64,000 nucleotides of DNA from Bacillota bacterium (GTDB taxonomy: Bacteria; Bacillota; Clostridia; Lachnospirales; Lachnospiraceae). The stretch covers positions 25,947 through 89,946 of the forward strand of contig JAEYOY010000030.1 of assembly GCA_023411215.1 (NCBI GenBank). The letters run 5' to 3'. The notes beneath the pieces were generated by a model. It did no database searches. It saw only the letters and a program-made list of their open reading frames with translations, and was not told where the DNA came from. The position numbers were made by a program, and so were the translations under genes. Below are positions 57,680-64,000 of this stretch, one piece after another (positions within the stretch are counted from its first letter, which is position 1; each line of letters starts with the position of its first letter).

Positions 57680-58528
57680 ATGTCATTAGTTAGTATGAGT
57701 ACTATTTTATCAAGAGCCGAGAAGGACAATTATGGAGTTGGTGCCTTTAGTGTAGCTAATATGGAGATGATTATGGGAGCAATTCAGGCAGCAGAGGATT
57801 GTTCTTCTCCGATTATATTACAGGTTGCTCAGGTGCGACTGCCTTATTCGCCGCTTGCTCTATTGGGTCCGATGATGTTGGCTGCAGCGAAGGAAGCCGC
57901 TGTTCCGGTAGCCGTTCATTTTGATCACGGCCTGGATATACAGGTTATCCGTGAAGCGCTGGAGCTGGGCTTCACTTCCGTCATGATTGATGCTTCTCAT
58001 CTACCTGTTGATCAGAACATAGAGCAGGTTAAGAAGGTGAAGGACCTTGCGAATCGATACGGAGCAAGTGTGGAAGCCGAGGTCGGACAGCTGGGAGGAA
58101 GCGAAGATGGTTCGGTGGATCTGGAGATGTTCTTTTCGGATCCAAAGGAAGTTAAGCAGCTGTACGAACAAACAGGAGTGGATGCAATCGCGTTATCGAT
58201 TGGTAATGCACATGGTTTATACAAAAAGGAACCAAAGCTTAAATTTGAAATTCTGGAGGAAACGAAGCGAATTGTTCAGGTGCCTTTGGTATTACACGGT
58301 GGCTCCGGCATCAGCGCTGAGGATTTCAGAAACTGCATCCGTCTGGGAATTAGAAAGATTAATATTGCCACCGCTAATTTTTTATCCGTAGAAGCAGCTG
58401 CAAGAAGATATTGCATGGAGGATAAAAAGGACTACTTTAAGTTTAGCGCATCTATGGTGAGTGGAATGAGAGCAAATGTAACAGAACATATCAAAATATT
58501 TCAGAGCAATGATAAGGCATGGAGGTAA
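57680..58528 (+). CDS. iolJ: 6-Phospho-5-dehydro-2-deoxy-D-gluconate aldolase
   Basis: Class II, zinc-dependent aldolase of the fructose-bisphosphate aldolase family, 282 aa. In the iol pathway it splits DKGP into DHAP and malonate semialdehyde. The zinc site shows the HFDHG motif (His-x-Asp-His), EAEVGQLGGSED and LVLHGGSGIS, with the C-terminal NIATANF. Assignment to IolJ rather than Fba rests on the operon. It is the first gene of the main inositol operon and is joined to iolC by three bases. Confidence 0.9.
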   Translation: MSLVSMSTILSRAEKDNYGVGAFSVANMEMIMGAIQAAEDCSSPIILQVAQVRLPYSPLALLGPMMLAAAKEAAVPVAVHFDHGLDIQVIREALELGFTSVMIDASHLPVDQNIEQVKKVKDLANRYGASVEAEVGQLGGSEDGSVDLEMFFSDPKEVKQLYEQTGVDAIALSIGNAHGLYKKEPKLKFEILEETKRIVQVPLVLHGGSGISAEDFRNCIRLGIRKINIATANFLSVEAAARRYCMEDKKDYFKFSASMVSGMRANVTEHIKIFQSNDKAWR

Positions 58529-58531
58529 TGT

Positions 58532-59551
58532 ATGGGATACATAGAGTTTGCCAAGGACAGAGCGCTTGATTTAGTGCTCATAGGCAGAATAGCAATCGAT
58601 TTTAATCCGGTAGATTATTACAAACCACTTTCAGAGAGTACGACGTTTAAAAAGTATCTTGGCGGATCACCGGCCAATATTGCGGTAGGAATGGCGAGAC
58701 TTGGAAGAAAAGTGGGGTTTGTAGCAAAAGTATCGAAGGATCAGTTCGGAGATTTTGTGACGGACTATTTCGTAAAGGAAGGAATTGATACCACCCACAT
58801 CAGCAGATGTAAGAACGGTGAGAAGCTAGGGCTGACCTTTACGGAGATTCTTAGTGAGACTCAGAGCAGTATATTGATGTATCGTAATGAGATCGCGGAC
58901 CTACAGCTAGAGGCGGCGGACGTAGAGGAGGAATATATCAAGAATGCGAAAGCTATTCTGATCTCTGGAACAGCTCTGGCAATGAGCCCTAGTAGGGAGG
59001 CAGCCTTAAAGGCAATGCAGCTTGCGAAAAAGTATAATACGGTTATTATATTTGATATCGACTATCGTCCCTATAACTGGAAGAATGAAGATGAGATAGC
59101 GATATATTATTCTGTCGTTGCAGCAAATAGCGATATTATCCTTGGCTCCAGAGAAGAGTATGACTTGACACAGCGACTAATTGGACCTTTTGAAACAGAT
59201 AAAGCAACAGCTGATTACTGGCATGGTCAGGGAGCCAAAATAGTAGTGATTAAGCATGGTAAAGAAGGATCTACCGCTTATACAAAGGATGGAGGTCGTT
59301 ACGCAATCAAGCCATTTCCGGTGAAGCTACTCAAATCTTTTGGCGGAGGAGACGGCTATGCGTCTGCATTTCTTCATGGCTTATTCGAGGGTTGGCCTAT
59401 TCCTGACTGCCTCGAGTTCGGAAGTGCTTCTGCAGCGTTACTGGTTGCCAGTCATGCCTGCTCTGAGGATATGCCGACGGTGGATAGGATTAAAGACTTC
59501 ATTAAAGAGAGTAAAGAGAAGTTCGGTGATACGATTGCTTACGACGTGTGA
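58532..59551 (+). CDS. iolC: 5-Dehydro-2-deoxygluconokinase
   Basis: PfkB/ribokinase-family kinase of 339 aa that phosphorylates DKG to DKGP. It shows the substrate motif YLGGSPANIAVGMARLGRKVGFVAKV and the ATP/anion hole with catalytic Asp SFGGGDGYASAFLHGLFEG. The ATG at 58532 follows GGAGG by six bases and is three bases after the iolJ stop. The gap to iolB (146 bases) holds the composite hairpin repeat. Confidence 0.92.
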   Translation: MGYIEFAKDRALDLVLIGRIAIDFNPVDYYKPLSESTTFKKYLGGSPANIAVGMARLGRKVGFVAKVSKDQFGDFVTDYFVKEGIDTTHISRCKNGEKLGLTFTEILSETQSSILMYRNEIADLQLEAADVEEEYIKNAKAILISGTALAMSPSREAALKAMQLAKKYNTVIIFDIDYRPYNWKNEDEIAIYYSVVAANSDIILGSREEYDLTQRLIGPFETDKATADYWHGQGAKIVVIKHGKEGSTAYTKDGGRYAIKPFPVKLLKSFGGGDGYASAFLHGLFEGWPIPDCLEFGSASAALLVASHACSEDMPTVDRIKDFIKESKEKFGDTIAYDV

Positions 59552-59584
59552 AAGAAGTAGAGAATTCATTAGATAATGGGGTTA

Positions 59585-59657
59585 GTGTGAAGAAAAAGCA
59601 TCTTCACACGGGAAGAACTGCGAAGTTCGTCCATTAGAACGAACTCCTTGTTCTTCC
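59585..59657 (+). repeat. Composite nested-hairpin repeat between iolC and iolB
   Basis: First a hairpin GTGTGAAGA/TCTTCACAC (59585-59593 with 59601-59609). Then an outer stem GGAAGAAC/GTTCTTCC (59611-59618 with 59650-59657) encloses GTTCGT...ACGAAC (59625-59630 with 59639-59644). From 59619 it is nearly identical to the iolE-iolA copy. Confidence 0.7.
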
Positions 59658-59667
59658 GGGTATTGAG

Positions 59668-59684
59668 CTGCATCAAGGATGCAG
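59668..59684 (+). repeat. CTGCATC hairpin abutting the iolB ribosome site
   Basis: CTGCATC-AAG-GATGCAG, then AAT, then GGAGG (59688-59692), then the ATG at 59698. Same spacing as at rhaB and at the gene starting 29987 (minus). Confidence 0.75.
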
Positions 59685-59697
59685 AATGGAGGTTGTT

Positions 59698-60462
59698 ATG
59701 TTAAATTATCTGGCTTTTAATGCGGAAGGAAAAAAGGTGATATCCAGAGTTGACGGGTTCAATAAGGATATGCTGATGGATATTACCGTATATCAGATGA
59801 AAAAGGGAAAGACCTATGTGTTCTATGAGGAAGATAAGGAAACAGCATTCTTATTACTTGGAGGTTCTGTAGACTTTCATTGGGATACAAGAATTGACAG
59901 CGCGAGCCGTGAGAGTGTGTTTACACAGGCACCATACTGTCTTCATGTATGCAGAAATACTAAGGTAACAGTGCATCCCAAAATGGATACAGAGCTTCTG
60001 GTTCAATCCACATATAATGAAAGAAGCTTTACCGGCCGCTTCTATGAACCGGAGGATTGTAAGATAGAATTAATGGGTGATAATCAATGGGAGGGCACGG
60101 CGAAGCGTGAAGTGCTGACCATCTTCGATTATAAGTCGGCACCTTATTCTAAGATGGTGCTTGGTGAGGTTATTACGAAAGCTGGCAGATGGTCAAGCTA
60201 TATCCCTCATAGCCATGCTCAACCTGAGGTTTATTATTATAAGTTCGATAAACCACAGGGCTTCGGTGCTTGTTTTATCGGTGACACGGCTTATAAGGTA
60301 ACGGATGGCTGTGCGGCAGCAATCAAGGGAGGGTTGACCCATCCACAAGTATCTGCACCCGGCTATAATATGTATTATTGTTGGATGATACGACATCTGG
60401 ATAATAATCCCTGGACGTCGAGGGATAATGATCCGGCACATGAATGGCTGTTGAAGGAGTAA
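59698..60462 (+). CDS. iolB: 5-Deoxy-glucuronate isomerase
   Basis: Cupin-fold KduI/IolB-family isomerase, 254 aa, that converts 5-deoxy-D-glucuronate to DKG, following the IolD step. Recognisable features are VYQMKKGKTYVFYEEDKETAFLLLGG, the metal-site IPHSHAQPEVYYYKFDKPQGFG and PGYNMYYCWMIRHLDNNPWTSRDNDPAHEWL near the end. The ATG at 59698 follows GGAGG by five bases, itself just after the conserved hairpin; the in-frame ATG at 59686 overlaps that site. iolD starts 12 bases after its stop. Confidence 0.92.
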   Translation: MLNYLAFNAEGKKVISRVDGFNKDMLMDITVYQMKKGKTYVFYEEDKETAFLLLGGSVDFHWDTRIDSASRESVFTQAPYCLHVCRNTKVTVHPKMDTELLVQSTYNERSFTGRFYEPEDCKIELMGDNQWEGTAKREVLTIFDYKSAPYSKMVLGEVITKAGRWSSYIPHSHAQPEVYYYKFDKPQGFGACFIGDTAYKVTDGCAAAIKGGLTHPQVSAPGYNMYYCWMIRHLDNNPWTSRDNDPAHEWLLKE

Positions 60463-60473
60463 AGGAGGAGCTT

Positions 60474-62402
60474 ATGGGAACAAAAATGACGGTTGGGCAA
60501 GCAATAGTTAGATTTTTAGATAATCAATATGTAAGTCTGGATGGAGTGACAGAGAAGTTTGTGGATGGTATCTGTACCATTTTCGGTCACGGAATTGTCT
60601 GCGGTCTGGGTCAGGCACTGGAGGAAAATCCATATGGTCTTAAGGTATACCAGGGCAGGAATGAGCAGGGGATGGCACATATTGCCGCAGGCTTTGCGAA
60701 GCAGAGTAATCGAAGAAGAATTATTGCCTGTGCCTCATCCATCGGACCGGGAGCAGCAAATATGGTAACCGCAGTCGCGGATGCTACAGCTAATAATGTA
60801 CCGCTTTTGGTATTTACGGGTGACACCTTTGCAACCCGGCAACCGGATCCGGTACTGCAACAGATCGAGCAGTTTCATGATGCGTCCATTACGACAAGTG
60901 ATGCATTCCGTCCGGTATCGAGGTATTGGGATAGAGTGTATCGACCGGAGCAGTTGATGACAGCATTGCTTAATGCGATGAGAGTTCTAACGGATCCTGA
61001 GACTGCAGGCGGAGTATGCATTAGCCTTCCGCAGGATGTTCAGGGTGAAGCCTACGAATTCCCCGACTACTTCTTTGAGAAGCGAATACATAGAATTCCC
61101 AGACGCAGACCCGAGGAGGAAGAGTTATCAGCAGCCGTTAAACTGATCAGTCGTAAGAGTAAACCGTTTGTCATTGTTGGTGGTGGCGTCAGATACTCTG
61201 AGGCAGGTGAGAAAGTACTAAGGTTTTGCGAGAAATTCAACATCCCCTTTGGTGAGACACAGTCCGGTAAGAGTGCAATAGCATCCTCCCATCCTCTGAA
61301 TCTTGGAGGAGTCGGTGTAACCGGTAATTATGCTGCGAATATCTTAGCATCGGGAGCCGATGTGGTAATCGGAATCGGAACAAGGCTGTCCGATTTTACC
61401 ACCGGTTCGAAGGAGCTGTTTCGTAATCCCGAGGTAGAATTTGTTCTGCTGAATGTATCAAGCTATCATGCCAGGAAGCTGGACGGTCACTCAATTGTAG
61501 CAGATGCAAAGAGTGGAATCGAGGAGTTAACGAAAAGCTTGAAAACTGTTGATTATCATTCGGGTTATCAGAACGAGATATCCGAAGCAAAGAAGCATTG
61601 GGAACAGGAAATGCAGGCCTTAACCGGTAACACCTATGACAGTAATTATCAGTCCCTTGTCAAAGCAAAGGAAGAGGGTATTGAAGAAGAATTTGTCAGT
61701 GCAACCGGCGGAGTACTTACACAGACGGCTGCAATCGGAATAATCCGCGAGATGATTGAAGAGGATGCGATTGTCGTTGGTGCATCAGGCAGTCTTCCTG
61801 GAGATCTTCAAAGAATGTGGACCACTGACACAAAGGATGCGTATCATATGGAATATGCCTATTCCTGTATGGGATATGAAATTGCGGCGACGCTCGGAGC
61901 AAAGCTTGCAGAGCCGGAGCGTGCCTGTTATTCGATGGTAGGGGACGGTTCCTTTATGATGATGCACTCCGAAATCGCTACAGCACTTCAGGAGAATAAG
62001 AAAATTACAGTATTACTCTTCGATAACTGTGGATTTGGTTGTATCAATAATCTCCAGATGGGTAAGGGCATCGGAAGTCTTGCTACTATGTTCCGCTATC
62101 GAAATGAGACCTCCGGTAAGCAGGATGGCAGACTGATGGTAACCGACTTCGCGATGATTGGAAAGGGGTACGGAATGACAACCTTTTCAGCCAGGACGAA
62201 AGAGGAGTTGAGAGAAGTCCTGATCGAAGCGAAGAAGGTGGAGAACAGTGTATTGATTGATATAAAGGTTCTTCCCAAGTCGATGACGGACGGCTATGAG
62301 GCTTGGTGGCATGTCGGTATTGGGGATAGTGATACTAATTTAAAGATTAAGGAAGCTTATCAGGACAGAAAAGAGCATCTAAAGGATGCCAGACAGTATT
62401 AA
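60474..62402 (+). CDS. iolD: 3D-(3,5/4)-trihydroxycyclohexane-1,2-dione hydrolase
   Basis: Thiamine-diphosphate-dependent ring-opening enzyme of the iol pathway, 642 aa. The catalytic glutamate lies in YQGRNEQGMAHIAAGFAKQSNRR, the central domain holds NLGGVGVTGNYAANILASGADVVIGIGTRLSDFTTGS, and the ThDP/Mg motif is MVGDGSFMMMHSEIATALQENKKITVLLFDNCGFGCINN (GDG...N). AGGAGG precedes the ATG at 60474 by four bases. It follows iolB closely and precedes iolE by 99 bases. Confidence 0.94.
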   Translation: MGTKMTVGQAIVRFLDNQYVSLDGVTEKFVDGICTIFGHGIVCGLGQALEENPYGLKVYQGRNEQGMAHIAAGFAKQSNRRRIIACASSIGPGAANMVTAVADATANNVPLLVFTGDTFATRQPDPVLQQIEQFHDASITTSDAFRPVSRYWDRVYRPEQLMTALLNAMRVLTDPETAGGVCISLPQDVQGEAYEFPDYFFEKRIHRIPRRRPEEEELSAAVKLISRKSKPFVIVGGGVRYSEAGEKVLRFCEKFNIPFGETQSGKSAIASSHPLNLGGVGVTGNYAANILASGADVVIGIGTRLSDFTTGSKELFRNPEVEFVLLNVSSYHARKLDGHSIVADAKSGIEELTKSLKTVDYHSGYQNEISEAKKHWEQEMQALTGNTYDSNYQSLVKAKEEGIEEEFVSATGGVLTQTAAIGIIREMIEEDAIVVGASGSLPGDLQRMWTTDTKDAYHMEYAYSCMGYEIAATLGAKLAEPERACYSMVGDGSFMMMHSEIATALQENKKITVLLFDNCGFGCINNLQMGKGIGSLATMFRYRNETSGKQDGRLMVTDFAMIGKGYGMTTFSARTKEELREVLIEAKKVENSVLIDIKVLPKSMTDGYEAWWHVGIGDSDTNLKIKEAYQDRKEHLKDARQY

Positions 62403-62501
62403 AATATACTTCAAGAAATATCTATGAAACTAATACATCTTGAATAATTACAGAAGGCTAACAGATCTGCTTATAAATCAATTAATGGGAGGATATAAAA
62501 A

Positions 62502-63398
62502 ATGTTGAATCAGGATAAGATTAAACTCGGAATAGCACCGATTGGTTGGACGAATGATGATATGCCTGCTCTTGGAGGTGAGAATACCTTCGAACAGTGT
62601 GTAAGCGAGATGGCACTTGCAGGCTTTACCGGTTGTGAGGTTGGCAACAAATATCCGAATGACACTAAGGTTTTGAAGGAAGCACTGGATATCAGAGGAA
62701 TGCGTATTGCCAGCAAATGGTTTTCTTCCTTCTTAGTTACAAAGCCTTATGAGGAGACCGAGAGGGAATTCATAAAAGAGTTGGATTATCTGGAGGCAGT
62801 CGGAGCAAATCGGATCAATGTCTCAGAGCAAAGCTATAGCGTTCAGGGAAATGAAGAATTATCTATTTTCGATAACAAGGTGTATTTTACAGACGAGGAT
62901 TGGACCAGATTATGCGATGGACTTAATAAGCTCGGTAAGCTTGCTGTAAGTCGTGGCTTTAAGCTGTGCTTCCATCACCATATGGGTACCGGTGTTCAGA
63001 CCATTGCCGAGACAGAACGACTTATGGATCAAACTGATGAGAATTATGTATTTCTATGCTATGACACAGGACATTTTACTTTCTCGGGAGAGAATCCGCT
63101 TTACATATTGAAGAAATATCCGAATCGTATTGGTCATGTACATCTTAAGGATGTCAGAGCCGACGTACTTAAGAAAGCAACGGAAGGAAAATGGTCCTTT
63201 CTCAAGTCAGTACGCGAAGGTACCTTTACGGTACCCGGTGATGGCTGCGTAGATTTTGCATCCGTATTCGAGGCGTTGGAACAATGTGGTTATGAAGGCT
63301 GGCTTTTAGTTGAGGCAGAGCAGGATCCCGCTAAGGCAAATCCCTTTGTTTATGCGAAGAAGGCAAGAGAATATATTAAGACAATGATTAATATCTAA
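62502..63398 (+). CDS. iolE: Inosose dehydratase
   Basis: TIM-barrel enzyme of 298 aa, related to xylose isomerases, that dehydrates scyllo-inosose to trihydroxycyclohexanedione. Seen are IAPIGWTNDDMPALGG, FTGCEVGNKYPND, the metal ligands in CFHHHMGTGVQT and CYDTGHFTFSGENP, HVHLKDVR and LLVEAEQDP. The ribosome site GGGAGG precedes the ATG by seven bases. The 194-base gap to iolA is filled with repeat elements. Confidence 0.93.
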   Translation: MLNQDKIKLGIAPIGWTNDDMPALGGENTFEQCVSEMALAGFTGCEVGNKYPNDTKVLKEALDIRGMRIASKWFSSFLVTKPYEETEREFIKELDYLEAVGANRINVSEQSYSVQGNEELSIFDNKVYFTDEDWTRLCDGLNKLGKLAVSRGFKLCFHHHMGTGVQTIAETERLMDQTDENYVFLCYDTGHFTFSGENPLYILKKYPNRIGHVHLKDVRADVLKKATEGKWSFLKSVREGTFTVPGDGCVDFASVFEALEQCGYEGWLLVEAEQDPAKANPFVYAKKAREYIKTMINI

Positions 63399-63410
63399 TC
63401 ATGACTTGAG

Positions 63411-63486
63411 CAATAGAAGCTGCGAAGTTCGTTCCAATGAACGAACTCCTTGTTCTTCCAGGTTTTGTGCAGCATCGAAGATGCTG
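63411..63486 (+). repeat. Composite nested-hairpin repeat between iolE and iolA
   Basis: CAATAGAAG, then TGCGAAGTTCGTTC (63421-63434) with the perfect hairpin GTTCGTTC-CAAT-GAACGAAC (63427-63446), CTTGTTCTTCC, and CAGCATC-GAA-GATGCTG (63470-63486). The last stem differs from the iolB copy by a compensatory pair (T-A to A-T) that keeps the helix. Confidence 0.75.
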
Positions 63487-63502
63487 AATGGGATGATAGT
63501 TT

Positions 63503-63568
63503 TCACACGCAAATTTGTGCCCTGCAGAGTGAGAAAATCAGGGATTTTCTCACATAAAGTTTGCAGGC
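63503..63568 (+). repeat. Hairpin cluster in the iolA leader
   Basis: After CGCAAATTTGTG (63509-63520, also seen as GGCAAATTTGTG in the purL leader), CCTGCA and TGCAGG form an outer pair. They enclose a perfect 11-base hairpin GTGAGAAAATC-AGG-GATTTTCTCAC (about 63529-63553). Confidence 0.6.
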
Positions 63569-63592
63569 TATGAGAAAGGCATGGGTATTAAA

Positions 63593-64000
63593 ATGGAAAA
63601 GTTAAAATATTATGCAGGCGGTAGATTTATTGAATCAAAAACAGAAAAATATAATAACGTTTATAATCCGAGTACCGGAGAGATTACTGCTCAAGTTCCC
63701 TGTTGTACCGCGCAGGAGACAGAGGAGGTTATTCAGATTGCGAAGAAGGCATACGAAAGCTGGTCAAAGGTACCGGTCGTTAAGCGTGTCCAGGTATTAT
63801 ATAAGCTTCGTAATCTAATTGATGAGCACATGGAAGAACTGACTTATCTGGTAGCACAGGAGCATGGTAAGGTATGGGATGAGGCAGCAGGTGATGTACT
63901 TAAAGCAAAGGAAGGAACCGAGCTGGCTTGTTCGGCACCCAGTTTAATTCTCGGTGATGCATTGATGAATGCTTCCAGTGGTTTTGACACTGTATTATAT
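63593..64000 (+). CDS. iolA: Methylmalonate-semialdehyde dehydrogenase, partial
   Basis: CoA-acylating aldehyde dehydrogenase that turns malonate semialdehyde into acetyl-CoA and CO2, the last iol step. Only the first 136 codons are in the window; the gene runs off the right edge. The visible part, LKYYAGGRFIESKTEKYNNVYNPSTGEITAQVPCCTAQE and LVAQEHGKVWDEAAGDV, matches the N-terminus of MMSDH/IolA. The start is either the ATG at 63593 or the in-frame ATG at 63581, which is very close to GAAAGG. It ends the operon order iolJ-C-B-D-E-A. Confidence 0.88.
   Translation, partial: MEKLKYYAGGRFIESKTEKYNNVYNPSTGEITAQVPCCTAQETEEVIQIAKKAYESWSKVPVVKRVQVLYKLRNLIDEHMEELTYLVAQEHGKVWDEAAGDVLKAKEGTELACSAPSLILGDALMNASSGFDTVLY

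Overview
The window reads as chromosome from a Gram-positive, anaerobic, plant- or glycan-degrading clostridium, most likely a member of the Lachnospiraceae related to the Lachnoclostridium/Anaerocolumna group. The base composition is moderately AT-rich and nearly every gene has a strong GGAGG ribosome site. Typical clostridial features include a fused PurL-PurQ, a Ku-LigD pair, SBP_bac_5-type sugar/peptide importers and many dispersed sugar catabolic operons. The species call is an inference from gene style, not from a marker gene. No rRNA, tRNA, CRISPR array, prophage or intact insertion sequence was seen.

Layout. 1-5.3 kb: an OmpR-type two-component system followed by a LolD/FtsX-type ABC exporter (a Bce-like stress or antibiotic module). 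5.3-6.7 kb: a PTS EIIC-EIIB gene that has lost its 5' end. 7-8.3 kb: a DUF1576 membrane protein. 8.4-14.3 kb: an AraC regulator fused to a GH39-like domain, divergent from beta-phosphoglucomutase, a GH3 enzyme and methylglyoxal synthase. 14.4-20.7 kb: LysR regulator, diguanylate-cyclase-like protein and purL. 20.9-22.6 kb: LigD-type ligase and Ku. 22.8-24.85 kb: an ECF sigma/anti-sigma envelope operon, with a 40-residue membrane peptide gene upstream. 25.3-29.7 kb: M42 peptidase, class II sugar-phosphate aldolase, rhamnulokinase and a DeoR regulator. 30.3-32.6 kb: a chemoreceptor. 32.7-34.8 kb: a YtrA-type GntR regulator with its ABC transporter and a visible promoter/operator. 35.8-54.6 kb: a large heteroglycan locus (GH38 alpha-mannosidase, GntR/LacI-type regulator, five-gene Opp-like importer, HAD protein, unknown protein, DUF5054 protein, metallo-beta-lactamase-fold hydrolase, GH36 alpha-galactosidase). 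54.6-55.3 kb: an MgtC/SapB protein. 55.5 kb to the end: a myo-inositol catabolic locus (iolG, iolR-like regulator, iolJ, iolC, iolB, iolD, iolE, iolA cut by the window edge).

How it fits together. The glycan locus appears to import an oligosaccharide through a lipoprotein-dependent ABC transporter and cut it in the cytoplasm with alpha-mannosidase and alpha-galactosidase activities. A 12-base motif is shared by the promoters of the mannosidase and the GntR/LacI-type regulator, so one repressor may control both. The neighbouring iol genes convert myo-inositol to DHAP plus acetyl-CoA and CO2.

The most unusual signals are non-coding. (1) A short hairpin, CTGCATC-N3-GATGCAG, sits exactly three bases before GGAGG in front of three unrelated genes (rhaB, iolB and a small membrane protein gene on the opposite strand). 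A fourth copy before iolA shows a compensatory base-pair change. (2) In the iol operon this hairpin is joined to a larger nested hairpin repeat, found again in part in the Opp operon. (3) A different 45-base hairpin repeat with a GCGAAGC core recurs between genes. (4) A strongly structured, terminator-ended leader lies before the deoR gene. Together they suggest a family of small intergenic RNA elements, which is the best candidate here for something undescribed.
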